The notes: generated from the sequence alone by a model not told the origin. DNA of 64,000 nucleotides from Streptomyces sp. A1277 (GCF_004795015.1 NZ_SSBI01000043.1:1-64000); one strand, 5' to 3'. Shown: positions 24,137 through 32,409, counted from the first letter of the stretch. Made by a program: numbers and translations.

Positions 24137-25216
24137 TCAGGCGGTGAGCCAGGAGCGCAGGCGGTCCTCGCAGTGGGTGATGCGCTCGACCTTCACGTGC
24201 TCGTCGCGCTTGTGGGCGAGGATCGGGTCGCCGGGGCCGTAGTTCACGGCGGGGACGCCGAGGGAGCCGAAGCGGGCCACGTCCGTCCAGCCGAACTTGG
24301 GCCGGGCGGTGCCGCCGACCGCGTCCATGAACGCCTTGGCCGCCGGGTGGGAGAGGCCGGGCATGGCCGCGCCGGAGTGGTCGTCGACGGTGAACTCGGC
24401 GACGCCGCAGCCGTCGAAGACCTCGCGGACGTGGGCCAGCGCCTCTTCCTGGCCGAGGTCGGGGGCGTAGCGGTAGTTGACGACGACCGTGCAGGCGTCG
24501 GGGATGACGTTGTTGGCGACGCCGCCCTCGATGCGTACGGCGTTGAGACCCTCGTGGTACTCCAGGCCGTCGATCACCGGCCGGCGCGGCTCGTACGCGG
24601 CGAGGCGGGCGAGGACCGGGGCGGCGGCGTGGATGGCGTTCGACCCCATCCAGCTGCGCGCGGAGTGCGCCCGCTCGCCGTTCAGGTGGAGGAAGACGCG
24701 CAGGGTGCCCTGGCAGCCGCCCTCGACCTCGCCGTCGGAGCCCTCCAGGAGGACGGCGAAGTCGCCCTCCAGCCAGTCGGGGTGGGCGTCGGCGATGTGG
24801 CCGAGGCCGTTGAGGTGTGCGGCGACCTCTTCGTTGTCGTAGAAGACGAAGGTGAGGTCGCGGTTGGGCTCGGGCACGGTGGCGGCGATGCGCAGTTGGA
24901 CGGCGACGCCGGACTTCATGTCGGTGGTGCCGCAGCCCCAGAGCAGGCCGTCGGCGTCGAGCCGGGAGGGCACGTTGCCGGCGATCGGCACGGTGTCGAT
25001 GTGGCCGGCCAGGATGACGCGTTCGGAGCGGCCGAGATTCGTCCTGGCCACGACGTTGTTCCCGTGCCGGTCGACGGTCAGGTGCGGCAGGGCTCGCAGC
25101 GCCGACTCGATGGCGTCCGCCAGGTCCTTCTCCTCCCCGCTGACCGAGGGGAAGTCGACGAGCGCGGCGGTGAGGGCGGGCCCGTCCAGGGTGAGGTCAA
25201 GCGTGCTTTCGGCCAT
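24137..25216 (-). CDS. dapE: Succinyl-diaminopimelate desuccinylase
   Basis: The 359-residue M20 metallopeptidase-fold enzyme has metal-binding motifs ILAGHIDTVP and LWGCGTTDMKSG, then FYDNEEV with the catalytic/bridging Glu. The dimerisation domain begins near GERAHSARSW. It removes succinate from N-succinyl-L,L-2,6-diaminopimelate in the lysine/peptidoglycan pathway. ATG 25216 is preferred; the longer frame lacks a site. Its pathway partner DapC lies at 27002-28096, on the same strand 1.8 kb away. Confidence 0.92.
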   Translation of the reverse strand: MAESTLDLTLDGPALTAALVDFPSVSGEEKDLADAIESALRALPHLTVDRHGNNVVARTNLGRSERVILAGHIDTVPIAGNVPSRLDADGLLWGCGTTDMKSGVAVQLRIAATVPEPNRDLTFVFYDNEEVAAHLNGLGHIADAHPDWLEGDFAVLLEGSDGEVEGGCQGTLRVFLHLNGERAHSARSWMGSNAIHAAAPVLARLAAYEPRRPVIDGLEYHEGLNAVRIEGGVANNVIPDACTVVVNYRYAPDLGQEEALAHVREVFDGCGVAEFTVDDHSGAAMPGLSHPAAKAFMDAVGGTARPKFGWTDVARFGSLGVPAVNYGPGDPILAHKRDEHVKVERITHCEDRLRSWLTA

Positions 25217-25251
25217 GGCTACGACCCTAGTACCTCGCGTACGGTGGCCCC

Positions 25252-26175
25252 GTGCCCAGGACTGTTCCCGCTGCCCGCCCACGTCCCGGCCGCAGCCGTC
25301 GGCTGCGGATCGCGGCAGCCTTCGGCGTACTGGTCGCGGTGGGCGGGTATCTGACCGTTCAGTACGTTTCGGGCGGCCGGGGGTCCGACCAGTGCACGGT
25401 GCGGTCGGCGGACGGTTCGTACCGGCTGACGCCCGAGCAGGCGGCGAACGCGGCGACGATCTCCGCGGTCGGCACCACGCGCGGGATGCCGGAGCGCGCG
25501 GTGACGATCGCGCTGGCGACGGCGTTGCAGGAGTCCGGGCTGCGCAACATCGACTACGGCGACCGGGATTCGCTGGGCCTGTTCCAGCAGCGCCCCTCGC
25601 AGGGCTGGGGCACCGAGAAGCAGATCATGGATCCGGTGCACGCGGCCGGGAAGTTCTACGCGCACCTGGACGAGATCCCCGGCTATTCGCGGCTGCCGCT
25701 GACCGAGGCCGCGCAGCGCGTCCAGCGCAGCGGCTTCCCGCAGGCGTACGCGAAGCACGAGCCGGACGCGGCGCTACTGGCCGCCGCGCTGACCGGGCGC
25801 ACGCCGGGCGCGCTGGACTGCGAGCCGCCGCGGTCCACGGCCGGGACGGGTGACGCGTCGAAGGTGCGGGCCGCCCTGGTGCGCGCCTTCGGCAAGGACG
25901 TGCTGCCGGGGCCCGCCCCCACGGCGGGCGCGGCGGTCCCGGGCGCGCTCACGGTGCCGGTGCGGGCGGACCGCCGCGCCGACCGGGACGGCGCGCCGCA
26001 GCGCGGCTGGGAGCTGGCGCACTGGGCGGTGGCGCAGTCCGAGGCGCTGGGCATCGACGAGGTGGCGTACGGGGGCCGGGTGTGGGCCGCCGGATCGGGC
26101 TGGCGCACCGAGCGCGGGGCGTCCGAGCGCACGGCCGCGGACACCGGCGGGGTCCGGATGCGCCTCGTGCGCTAG
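25252..26175 (+). CDS. Membrane-anchored protein with lysozyme-like fold
   Basis: The 307-residue product has a basic N-terminus (RPRPGRSRRLR) and a signal-anchor helix (IAAAFGVLVAVGGYLTVQYV). The extracytoplasmic part includes ATALQESGLRNIDYGD then RDSLGLFQQRPSQGWGT, a pattern seen in actinobacterial lysozyme-like/transglycosylase domains, with Glu in QESGL as the possible catalytic acid. Homologues are often labelled 'heavy metal transporter', for which I see no support. GTG 25252 lies 6 bp after TACGGT (25240-25245), suggesting a leaderless mRNA. It is divergent from dapE. Confidence 0.65.
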   Translation: MPRTVPAARPRPGRSRRLRIAAAFGVLVAVGGYLTVQYVSGGRGSDQCTVRSADGSYRLTPEQAANAATISAVGTTRGMPERAVTIALATALQESGLRNIDYGDRDSLGLFQQRPSQGWGTEKQIMDPVHAAGKFYAHLDEIPGYSRLPLTEAAQRVQRSGFPQAYAKHEPDAALLAAALTGRTPGALDCEPPRSTAGTGDASKVRAALVRAFGKDVLPGPAPTAGAAVPGALTVPVRADRRADRDGAPQRGWELAHWAVAQSEALGIDEVAYGGRVWAAGSGWRTERGASERTAADTGGVRMRLVR

Positions 26176-26210
26176 CCACCTCGTGCGCTAGCCACCTCGC
26201 GCCCTAGCCG
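26163..26210. repeat. Three tandem 16-bp repeats across a stop codon
   Basis: Units CCTCGTGCGCTAGCCA at 26163-26178 and 26179-26194 are identical. A third, CCTCGCGCCCTAGCCG, lies at 26195-26210, and a partial fourth follows. The TAG stop of the upstream gene (26173-26175) is inside the first unit. Confidence 0.9.
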
Positions 26211-26509
26211 CCTCGTGCGTCCGTGCGAGGCTTCATCCGTGCGGGCGGACCGTCGTCCGCGCGGGCGCCCCCGGCGCTGGGGCGCTCGGAACGCTTTCCC
26301 GCTCTCCCGATTCCCTTGTGCCGCACGGGAAGTGACGGTTCGGCGGGTGATCGCGGAATGCAGCGTTTGCCCGGGTTCCTCCGCTGCGGATTATCCGACG
26401 CATTGCCCAGTCTTTACGTTGCCGCACCGCAACCTCACCCGCCCCCACGGCGGTTGTCATGGCGTCCGACCCACGGACAGCCCGAATTCCCTCCCGTCGA
26501 AGGAGCATC
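26211..26509. other. Intergenic promoter region of the small secreted protein
   Basis: About 300 bp without a credible gene. It has a relatively A/T-rich patch at 26385-26432 with TTGCCC and a small dyad GTTGC-N6-GCAAC (about 26417-26432). A promoter for the downstream gene is expected here; I cannot fix the -10 with confidence. Confidence 0.45.
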
Positions 26510-26920
26510 ATGTCCCTCCCCCTGACCCGTCGGATCGCCCGTACCGCGCTGCTGATCGCGGCGGGTGCGGCCCCCGTGGTCGGTGCGGCCGGCGCCGCGG
26601 GTGCCGCGGAGCTCCCGCAGGCCCCGGACCTCGGCGGTCTCACCAGCGTCGAGGGTTCCGGTCTCGGCAAGGCGGTCGAAGGCGCCGCCAAGCCGGCCTC
26701 CGACACCGCGGGCAAGGCCGGCGGCAAGGTCGTCGGCACCACGCTGCCGGTGGCGAGCAAGACCCTCGGGGACGTCGGCGGCAAGGCCGCCCCCGCCGCG
26801 AAGAACGTCTCCAAGACCGCCAAGGGCGCGGCCAAGGGCGACGCCGTCTCCACCGTGTCCAAGGCCGCCAAGGGCGGCCTGTCCGCCGACGGCCTCACCA
26901 AGGGCCTGCCGATCGGCTGA
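26510..26920 (+). CDS. Small secreted Ala/Gly/Lys-rich protein
   Basis: The 136-residue product has a clean Sec signal peptide: RRIARTALLIAAGAAPVVGAAGAAGA, with cleavage likely before ELPQAPDL. The mature part is composed of short Ala/Gly/Lys blocks (GKAVEGAAKPASDTAGKAGGK, KAAPAAKNVSKTAKGAAKGD). ATG 26510 has AAGGAG at 26500-26505. Streptomyces homologues are sometimes labelled 'ATP-binding protein', but no nucleotide motif is present. Function unknown; it ends at a 46-bp palindrome. Confidence 0.75.
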   Translation: MSLPLTRRIARTALLIAAGAAPVVGAAGAAGAAELPQAPDLGGLTSVEGSGLGKAVEGAAKPASDTAGKAGGKVVGTTLPVASKTLGDVGGKAAPAAKNVSKTAKGAAKGDAVSTVSKAAKGGLSADGLTKGLPIG

Positions 26921-26941
26921 CACGCGGCCCCGTTCGCAGGT

Positions 26942-26987
26942 ACGCGCGAGGGCTCCGGGAGTGCGCACTCCCGGAGCCCTCGCGCGT
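26942..26987. terminator. 46-bp perfect palindrome acting as bidirectional terminator
   Basis: Two 23-nt arms (26942-26964 and 26965-26987) are exactly complementary without a spacer. It lies between convergent genes ending at 26920 and 27002. Terminator function is inferred from position. Confidence 0.85.
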
Positions 26988-27001
26988 CGTTCCGGAAGGG
27001 C

Positions 27002-28096
27002 TCAGCCCAGCCGCTTGACCGCGGCCGCCACGCGCTCGTCGGTGGCCGTGAACGCCACGCGTACGAAGCGGTCGCCGGCCGGCCCGTAGAAGTCGCCGGG
27101 CGCCACCAGGATGCCCAGCTCCGCCAGGTGGGCCACGGTGTCCCAGCACGGTTCGTCGCGGGTCGCCCACAGGTAGAGGCTCGCCTCGCTGTGCTCGATC
27201 CGGAAGCCGTGCGCCTCCAGGGCGGCACGCAGGGCGGCGCGCCGGTCGGCGTACCGGGTGCGCTGCTCGGCGACGTGCGTGTCGTCGCCGAGCGCGGCGA
27301 CGGTCGCGGCCTGGACGGGCGCGGGCGTCATCATCCCGCCGTGCTTGCGGATCAGCAGCAGCTCGCTCAGCACGGCCGCGTCGCCCGCGATGAACGCGGC
27401 GCGGTAGCCGGCGAGGTTGGACCGCTTGGAGAGCGAGTGGACGGCGACGACGCCCTCGTACGTACCGCCGCAGACGTCCGGGTGGAGCACGGAAACCGGT
27501 TCGGCCTCCCAGCCCAGCTCCAGGTAGCACTCGTCGCTGAAGACGAGCACCCCGTGCTCGCGCGCCCAGGCGACGATCCGGACCAGCTCGTCCTTGGCGA
27601 GGACCCGGCCGGTCGGGTTGGACGGGGAGTTGAGCCAGAGCAGCTTCAGGCCGGCCGGGTCCAGCTCGGTCGGGTCGTCGTACGCGACGGGCTCGGCGCC
27701 GCAGAGCCGGGCGCCGACCTCGTACGTCGGGTAGGCGAGCCGGGGGTAGGCGACCTTGTCGCCGGCGCCGAGGCCGAGCTGCGTCGGCAGCCAGGCCACC
27801 AGTTCCTTGGAGCCGACGACGGGCAGTACGTTCTCGTGGGCGACCGAGACCGCGCCGAGCCGCCGCTCCACCCAGCCGGTGAGCGCGTCGCGCAGCGCGG
27901 CCGTCCCCCACACCGTCGGATAGCCGGGGCTGTCCGCGGCCGCGACGAGCGCCTGCCGGATCAGCTCGGGCACCGGATCGACGGGCGTGCCGACGGACAG
28001 GTCCACGATGCCGTCCGGGTGGGCCTCGGCCGTCGACTTGTAGGGCGCCAGCTTGTCCCAGGGGAAGACCGGGAGGCGGGAGGAGACTGCGGACAC
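27002..28096 (-). CDS. dapC: Succinyldiaminopimelate transaminase (DapC-type, class I PLP aminotransferase)
   Basis: The 364-residue aminotransferase starts VSAVSSRLPVFPWDKLAPY, characteristic of actinobacterial DapC. It shows NSPSNPTGRV, VFSDECYLELGW and the PLP-binding HSLSKRSNLAGYR with Lys in the SLSK context. It transaminates N-succinyl-2-amino-6-oxopimelate with glutamate in lysine and meso-DAP biosynthesis; some Streptomyces homologues also act on prephenate. GTG 28096 is chosen over ATG 28114, which lacks a ribosome site. It lies about 120 bp downstream of the ferredoxin gene, as in mycobacteria (Rv1178/Rv1177). Confidence 0.9.
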   Translation of the reverse strand: MSAVSSRLPVFPWDKLAPYKSTAEAHPDGIVDLSVGTPVDPVPELIRQALVAAADSPGYPTVWGTAALRDALTGWVERRLGAVSVAHENVLPVVGSKELVAWLPTQLGLGAGDKVAYPRLAYPTYEVGARLCGAEPVAYDDPTELDPAGLKLLWLNSPSNPTGRVLAKDELVRIVAWAREHGVLVFSDECYLELGWEAEPVSVLHPDVCGGTYEGVVAVHSLSKRSNLAGYRAAFIAGDAAVLSELLLIRKHGGMMTPAPVQAATVAALGDDTHVAEQRTRYADRRAALRAALEAHGFRIEHSEASLYLWATRDEPCWDTVAHLAELGILVAPGDFYGPAGDRFVRVAFTATDERVAAAVKRLG

Positions 28097-28217
28097 GGCT
28101 CTCTGCTTTCTCATACGGGGTTCACGCGGGCGGCCCTGGAGGGGCCGCGGGAAACACCTCGGTCCCGCACGGCGACGAGCCGTACGGGACCGGGGTGGCG
28201 CACGTGCCGGGGCGCTG

Positions 28218-28538
28218 TTACTGGTTCTGCGGCGGCAGCGCGGCGATGAACGCGTGGTCGCGCTCGATCAGGCCCAGCTTGGAGGCACCACCCGGCGACC
28301 CGAGGTCGTCGAAGAACTCGACATTCGCCTTGTAGTAGTCCTTCCACTCGTCCGGAGTGTCGTCCTCGTAGAAGATCGCTTCCACCGGGCAGACCGGCTC
28401 GCAGGCTCCGCAGTCGACACACTCGTCCGGGTGGATGTACAAGGACCGCCGGCCCTCGTAGATGCAGTCGACGGGGCACTCTTCGATGCAGGCCTTGTCC
28501 TTTACGTCGACACAAGGCTGCGCGATGACGTAGGTCAC
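28218..28538 (-). CDS. fdxA: 7Fe (3Fe-4S/4Fe-4S) ferredoxin
   Basis: The 106-residue protein begins MTYVIAQPCVDVKDKACIEE and has cysteine clusters Cys9, Cys17, Cys21, Cys25 and CVDCGACEPVCP. This arrangement is typical of seven-iron ferredoxins of the FdxA/FdxC group. It is a small cytosolic electron carrier. Its partner is unknown; the adjacency to dapC is conserved in actinobacteria without a known functional link. Start ATG 28538. Confidence 0.93.
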   Translation of the reverse strand: MTYVIAQPCVDVKDKACIEECPVDCIYEGRRSLYIHPDECVDCGACEPVCPVEAIFYEDDTPDEWKDYYKANVEFFDDLGSPGGASKLGLIERDHAFIAALPPQNQ

Positions 28539-28655
28539 GCTGTCGTTCCTCCTCGGTAGGGCGTTGGCTCTCGCGCGGGAGCGCGGCGTCGTCGATGCCC
28601 GCCCCTAGTATCTCCGTTCGCGGGCACGATCCGAACAGGAGGGGCGGACAGAGCT

Positions 28656-29657
28656 GTGGAATTCACCATCGGCGGACGGCTGGAGGTCCGAATTGCACCG
28701 GCTGACGTGGGCAAACGGGTATCAGTCCGGCGTGTGACCGAAGACGGCCCACAGGAGCCGAAATTCACCGACACGGTCGGTGTTCTCACATCATGGGACG
28801 ACGGTGTGCTGTCCGTCACACCCAAGAGCGGCGAGTCCGTTCGCATCGCGGAGTCCTCCCTGGTCGCGGGCAAGGTCGTGCCGTCCGCCCCGGCCCGCCG
28901 GCGCGGACCGGCCGCCTCCTTCGACGAACTGGCCCGGGTCGCCACGCGCGCCTGGCCGCCCGTGGAGAGCGAGCCGCTGGGCGAGTGGCTGCTGCGCGCC
29001 TCCGGCGGCTTCACCCGGCGCGCCAATTCGGTCCTTCCGCTCGGCGACCCGGGCGTGCCCCTCGGCGTGGCGCTCGGGCGCGTGTCGCAGTGGTACGCGG
29101 ACCGGGGCCTGCCCGCGTACGTGCAGGCCGCGACCGGCGCCGAGGGCACGCAGGAGGAGCTGTGCGCGGCGCTGGAGGAGCACGGCTGGCGGCGCGAGGT
29201 GACGGCGGCCGTACGGATCGCGGCCCTGGCCCCGGTCGCTGACCTGCCGGCCGAGGTGTCCCGGGTACGGCTGGGCCGGACGGCCGACGAGGCGTGGCTC
29301 GCCCGCTACCAGCGGGTCGGCACCCCGCGCCCGGAGGTGACCGCCGTGCTGAACGGCGGCCCCTCGGTGTGGTTCGCGACCGTGCCCGGCGAGGCCGGCG
29401 ATGAGGCGCCCGCCGCGATCGGGCGGTGCGTGGTGGACGGGCGGTGGGCCGGGTTCATGGCCGTCGAGGTGGCCCCCGAGCACCGCCGGCGGGGGCTCGC
29501 CACCGCGGTGATGACCGCGCTGGCCCGGCAGGCGATGGACGAGGGCGCATCGGCGGCCTGGCTCCAGGTCGAGCAGGACAACGAGGGCGCCCGCGCGCTG
29601 TACGACGGGATGGGCTTCGCGGCCCACCACCTCTACCACCACTTCCGGCCGGTGTGA
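28656..29657 (+). CDS. GNAT-family N-acetyltransferase
   Basis: The 333-residue protein has an unusual N-terminal beta domain (about 1-85: EFTIGGRLEVRIAPADVGKRV, resembling an SH3/Tudor-like barrel). A GNAT catalytic domain follows, with acetyl-CoA motif A in VEVAPEHRRRGLATAVMTALA and a C-terminal EQDNEGARALYDGMGF. GTG 28656 is preceded by AGGAGGGG at about 11-nt spacing. Substrate unknown. It is followed after 3 bp by the SirB1-like gene, so the two form an operon. Confidence 0.88.
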   Translation: MEFTIGGRLEVRIAPADVGKRVSVRRVTEDGPQEPKFTDTVGVLTSWDDGVLSVTPKSGESVRIAESSLVAGKVVPSAPARRRGPAASFDELARVATRAWPPVESEPLGEWLLRASGGFTRRANSVLPLGDPGVPLGVALGRVSQWYADRGLPAYVQAATGAEGTQEELCAALEEHGWRREVTAAVRIAALAPVADLPAEVSRVRLGRTADEAWLARYQRVGTPRPEVTAVLNGGPSVWFATVPGEAGDEAPAAIGRCVVDGRWAGFMAVEVAPEHRRRGLATAVMTALARQAMDEGASAAWLQVEQDNEGARALYDGMGFAAHHLYHHFRPV

Positions 29658-29660
29658 CCG

Positions 29661-30500
29661 ATGGCCCGCGAGAGGCACGACCGCGAGGAGCCGCGCCGCC
29701 GGTTCGCCGAGGAGGCCAGGGCCGAGCGGCCCGACCTGGCGCTGCTGTGCCTGCTGGTGGCGGCCGAGGCGGACCCCGCGCTGGACGCGCACGGCGTCGA
29801 CGCGGCCCAGATCGAACTGGACCGGCTCGCCGGACTGCTCCCGTACGGGCTGCGCGGCGGCCACGCCTGGGCGTCCGCGCTGGCCGAACTGCTCGGTGAG
29901 CGGTACGGCTTCGAGGGCGCGTCGGCGGACTACCAGCGCCTGGAGTCGTCCCTGCTGCACGAGGTGCTTCGGCGGCGGCGCGGGCTGCCGATCCTGCTGT
30001 CGGTGGTGTGGATCGAGGTCGCGCGGCGGGCGGGCGCCCCGGTGTACGGGGTGGCTCTGCCGGGCCACTTCGTGGTCGGTTTCGGCGATCCGGCCGAGCG
30101 GGTGCTCGCCGATCCGTTCGCCGGCGGGCGGCCGCTGACGGACCAGGACGCGGAGCTGCTGGTGACGAGCGCGACCGGGGAGCGGTGGGAGCCGTCGTCC
30201 GTGGAGCCGGCCCGGCCGCTGGAGGTCGTGCTGCGCATCCTGAACAACATCCGGGCCTGGGCGGCGGCCCGCCCCGAGCACACGGCCGTGGCGCTCTCGG
30301 CGGTCGAGCTGTCGCTGCTGCTGCCGTCGCACCCGGCGAGGCTGCGCTACGAGCACGCGCAGCTCCTGGTGCGCGCCGGGGAGTTCCTGCGCGGGGCGGA
30401 GGAGATGGAGGAGTACGCGCGGGTGGTCGAGGACATCGAGCCGGCCGTGGCGGAGTCGGTGCGGCACAGCGCGCGGGCGGCGCGGGCGCTCCTGAACTGA
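29661..30500 (+). CDS. SirB1-family transglutaminase-like protein
   Basis: The 279-residue protein has the SirB1 features: IELDRLAGLLP near residue 55, LLHEVLRRRRGLPILLSVVWIEVARRAG and the HFVVGF segment around the would-be catalytic His. The transglutaminase Cys is replaced by Leu/Ile, so enzymatic activity is doubtful, as for many SirB1 proteins. The C-terminus is helical and TPR-like (LRYEHAQLLVRAGEFLRGAEE). Cytosolic; function unknown. ATG 29661 follows the GNAT stop directly. Confidence 0.85.
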   Translation: MARERHDREEPRRRFAEEARAERPDLALLCLLVAAEADPALDAHGVDAAQIELDRLAGLLPYGLRGGHAWASALAELLGERYGFEGASADYQRLESSLLHEVLRRRRGLPILLSVVWIEVARRAGAPVYGVALPGHFVVGFGDPAERVLADPFAGGRPLTDQDAELLVTSATGERWEPSSVEPARPLEVVLRILNNIRAWAAARPEHTAVALSAVELSLLLPSHPARLRYEHAQLLVRAGEFLRGAEEMEEYARVVEDIEPAVAESVRHSARAARALLN

Positions 30501-30737
30501 CGGGGCGGGATGTGGTGCGGGGTGGGCGGCGCCCAAACCTCGCGGGGCGCGCCATGCCGTCCAACGGGTGATTATCCGTTCTTCGCCACTCGATGAGCCC
30601 ATGCCGTAGCTCCAATGCGGGGCTCTCCGATGGCGCGCTCCCGCGTTCCGGCTGACGGTGGATCACGTAGCCGCTGCGTCACCGGGAGTCGATACACCGT
30701 CACTCCTCGCAGGGGCGACGAAAGGAAATGTGTTCAG

Positions 30738-31367
30738 ATGCGCTCTGCCCGCACACTGTTCGCTTCGGCCGCCGTCACGGCGGTCCTCACGATCACCGCT
30801 CCCTCGGCCTACGCCCTGACCGTGGCCGGCGACCAGCACGACGGTGGCTCCTCCTCCGTCAGCCACGAGCACGGCACGTCCGACGACGACGGCTGGACGA
30901 AGGACAAGCCGCACGGCGGCGTCCACACCGGTGGCGGCGCGCTGTCGATGACGGTCGCCAAGGAGTGGCAGCCCGGCGACGAGGGCGGCAAGTACAAGGA
31001 CCAGGACAAGCCCCACGGCGGCGTCCACACCGGCGGCGGCGCCCTCGCCAAGTCGGTCGCCGAGGGCTGGCAGCCCGGCGACGAGGGCGGCAAGTACAAG
31101 GACGAGGGCAAGCCCAGCGGCGGCGTCCACACCGGCGGCGGCGCGCTCGCGAACACCGTCGCCAAGGAGTGGCAGCCCGGCAACGACGACGAGGGCGGCA
31201 AGTACAAGGACCAGGACAAGCCCAGCGGTGGCATGCACACCGGTGGCGGCGCGATGGCGATGACCGGCAGCGGTCTGGCCGCCGGTTCGCTGCTGCTGCT
31301 CGGCGGCGCCGGCGTCGCCGCGTACCGGCTCCGCCGCCGCCAGGCGTCCGGCGGTGCGATGGCCTGA
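30738..31367 (+). CDS. Secreted repeat protein with sortase-type C-terminus
   Basis: The 209-residue product has a signal peptide (RTLFASAAVTAVLTITAPSAYA) and an acidic linker. Three repeats of 34-36 residues follow, each beginning with [DG]KP[HS]GGVHTGGGAL and ending WQPG[DN]..EGGKYKD, then a truncated fourth. The C-terminus reads MAMTGSG, hydrophobic LAAGSLLLLGGAGVAAY, then RLRRR: a pentapeptide, membrane segment and basic tail as in cell-wall sorting signals. MAMTG resembles the LAxTG motif used by actinobacterial sortases. A class F sortase gene follows 124 bp downstream. ATG 30738 has AAAGGAA upstream. Confidence 0.8.
   Translation: MRSARTLFASAAVTAVLTITAPSAYALTVAGDQHDGGSSSVSHEHGTSDDDGWTKDKPHGGVHTGGGALSMTVAKEWQPGDEGGKYKDQDKPHGGVHTGGGALAKSVAEGWQPGDEGGKYKDEGKPSGGVHTGGGALANTVAKEWQPGNDDEGGKYKDQDKPSGGMHTGGGAMAMTGSGLAAGSLLLLGGAGVAAYRLRRRQASGGAMA
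30903..31214. repeat. Three tandem approximately 102-108-bp coding repeats
   Basis: Units at 30903-31004, 31005-31106 and 31107-31214 encode 34, 34 and 36 residues of the surface protein. A partial fourth starts at 31215. The third unit has a two-codon insertion (Asn-Asp-Asp context). Confidence 0.9.
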
Positions 31368-31491
31368 TCAGGCCGCTCAGCGGGCCCTGGTCCGTCGCGG
31401 TCGCCGTCCCTCGGGGCGGTGGCCGCGGCGCCTGCGTTTCCCGGGCCCGCGCTCGCTCGTACCGCACCGCACGGACGAAAGGCACGTTCCC

Positions 31492-32199
31492 ATGGCCGCC
31501 CCGCAGCCTTCCGACTCCTCCCCCACCGGGGCCGCGTCCGGCACCGGCACGCTCGGCCGGGCCCTGTTCGGGCCCGTCGCGGCGGCCGGTCTCGGCGCGC
31601 TCCTCGTCTACCACTCCATCGGCTCCCCCGTCGACGACAAGCCGCCGGCCCCGCCGGCGGCAGCCGCGCCCGCCGCCCCCTCCCCTTCGTCCTCCGCCAC
31701 CGGGACGGCCGCCCCGAGCGCGTCGCCCGCGCTGCCGCGCTCGGTGCCGACGCGGCTGCGCATCCCGGCCATCGCGGTGGACGCGCCGTTCACCCCGCTG
31801 TCGATCGGGGCGTCGGGGCGGCTCGACGCGCCGCCGCCGAACGACAAGAACCTCGTCGGCTGGTTCAAGGACGGGGCGACGCCGGGCGAGCGCGGGGCGT
31901 CGATCGTCGCGGGCCACGTCGACACGACGACCGGCCCGGCGGTCTTCCTCCAGCTGCGTTTCCTGCGGCCCGGCGCGAGCGTCGACATCACCCGCGCCGA
32001 CGGCACGGTGGCCTCGTTCTCGGTCGACACCGTGGAGACGTTCAGCAAGGCGGACTTCCCCGACAAGAAGGTGTACGCGGACACCCCGGACGCCCAGCTG
32101 CGCCTGATCACCTGCGGCGGCAACTACGACCGGAAGGCCAGGGACTACGAGGACAACGTCGTGGTCTTCGCCCACCTCGACTCGGTCAAGAAGGCGTGA
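31492..32199 (+). CDS. Class F sortase
   Basis: The 235-residue enzyme has an N-terminal signal-anchor (LGRALFGPVAAAGLGALLVY), a Pro/Ala/Ser linker and a sortase beta-barrel. The catalytic residues are His142 in AGHVDTTT and Cys208 in LITCGG. Arg214 or Arg217 in YDRKARDYEDN is the third. It cleaves a sorting signal and joins the substrate to the cell wall precursor. The single apparent substrate in the window is the immediately upstream repeat protein. ATG 31492 has GAAAGG 9 nt before it. Confidence 0.9.
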   Translation: MAAPQPSDSSPTGAASGTGTLGRALFGPVAAAGLGALLVYHSIGSPVDDKPPAPPAAAAPAAPSPSSSATGTAAPSASPALPRSVPTRLRIPAIAVDAPFTPLSIGASGRLDAPPPNDKNLVGWFKDGATPGERGASIVAGHVDTTTGPAVFLQLRFLRPGASVDITRADGTVASFSVDTVETFSKADFPDKKVYADTPDAQLRLITCGGNYDRKARDYEDNVVVFAHLDSVKKA

Positions 32200-32273
32200 G
32201 CGGCGCCCTTCCCCCGCGTACGGGCGGAAAAACCCCGCGCGCACGGTTCGGGACGCCTGTTAGCGTCCCATCC

Positions 32274-32324
32274 ATGAAGCGTGCCGCCATGACGACGACG
32301 CCGGAGAGTGTCCCGGCGCGCTGA
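32274..32324 (+). CDS. Threonine-rich leader peptide (16 aa)
   Basis: ATG 32274 to TGA 32322-32324 encodes MKRAAMTTTPESVPAR. Three consecutive threonine codons, all ACG, occupy 32292-32300. The start codon coincides with the predicted transcription start, so translation is probably leaderless. The size, Thr run, following hairpins and downstream threonyl-tRNA synthetase gene match an amino-acid attenuator leader. Confidence 0.65.
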   Translation: MKRAAMTTTPESVPAR

Positions 32325-32340
32325 CTGATGACCAGCCGAC

Positions 32341-32368
32341 AAGCCCCGGGGCGAGTGCCCCGGGGCTT
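32341..32368 (+). terminator. Attenuator terminator hairpin
   Basis: Arms AAGCCCCGGGGC (32341-32352) and GCCCCGGGGCTT (32357-32368) enclose GAGT. The hairpin lies 41 bp before the ThrRS-like start codon and after the leader-peptide stop. Confidence 0.8.
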
Positions 32369-32409
32369 TGGCACGGGGTCGCTCGCCCTCCGTACGCGAG
32401 GAGACCGCC

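Larger units (their letters stand above)
32261..32368 (+). promoter_or_regulatory. Threonine-codon transcription attenuator controlling the ThrRS paralogue
   Basis: A TAGCGT -10 at 32261-32266 places the transcript start near 32273, directly before the leader-peptide ATG (32274). Three segments can pair alternatively. Strand 1 (32299-32304) pairs with strand 2 (32313-32318) over 6 bp. Strand 2 (32310-32316) can instead pair with strand 3 (32346-32352) over 7 bp, including one U-G. Strand 3 with strand 4 forms the terminator, perfect 12-bp arms at 32341-32352 and 32357-32368. A ribosome stalled on ACG ACG ACG (32292-32300) would cover strand 1, freeing strand 2 to disrupt the terminator. Pairings were worked out by hand. 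Confidence 0.65.

Noticed and set aside
22798..24147. Long open frames across 22798-24147 on the plus strand
   Set aside because: They translate the 51-bp repeats and the antisense of the LOG-family gene; repetitive Gly/Pro/Arg composition only.
25252..26175. Heavy-metal transporter annotation
   Set aside because: One membrane anchor only, no metal motif; the visible pattern is lysozyme-like.
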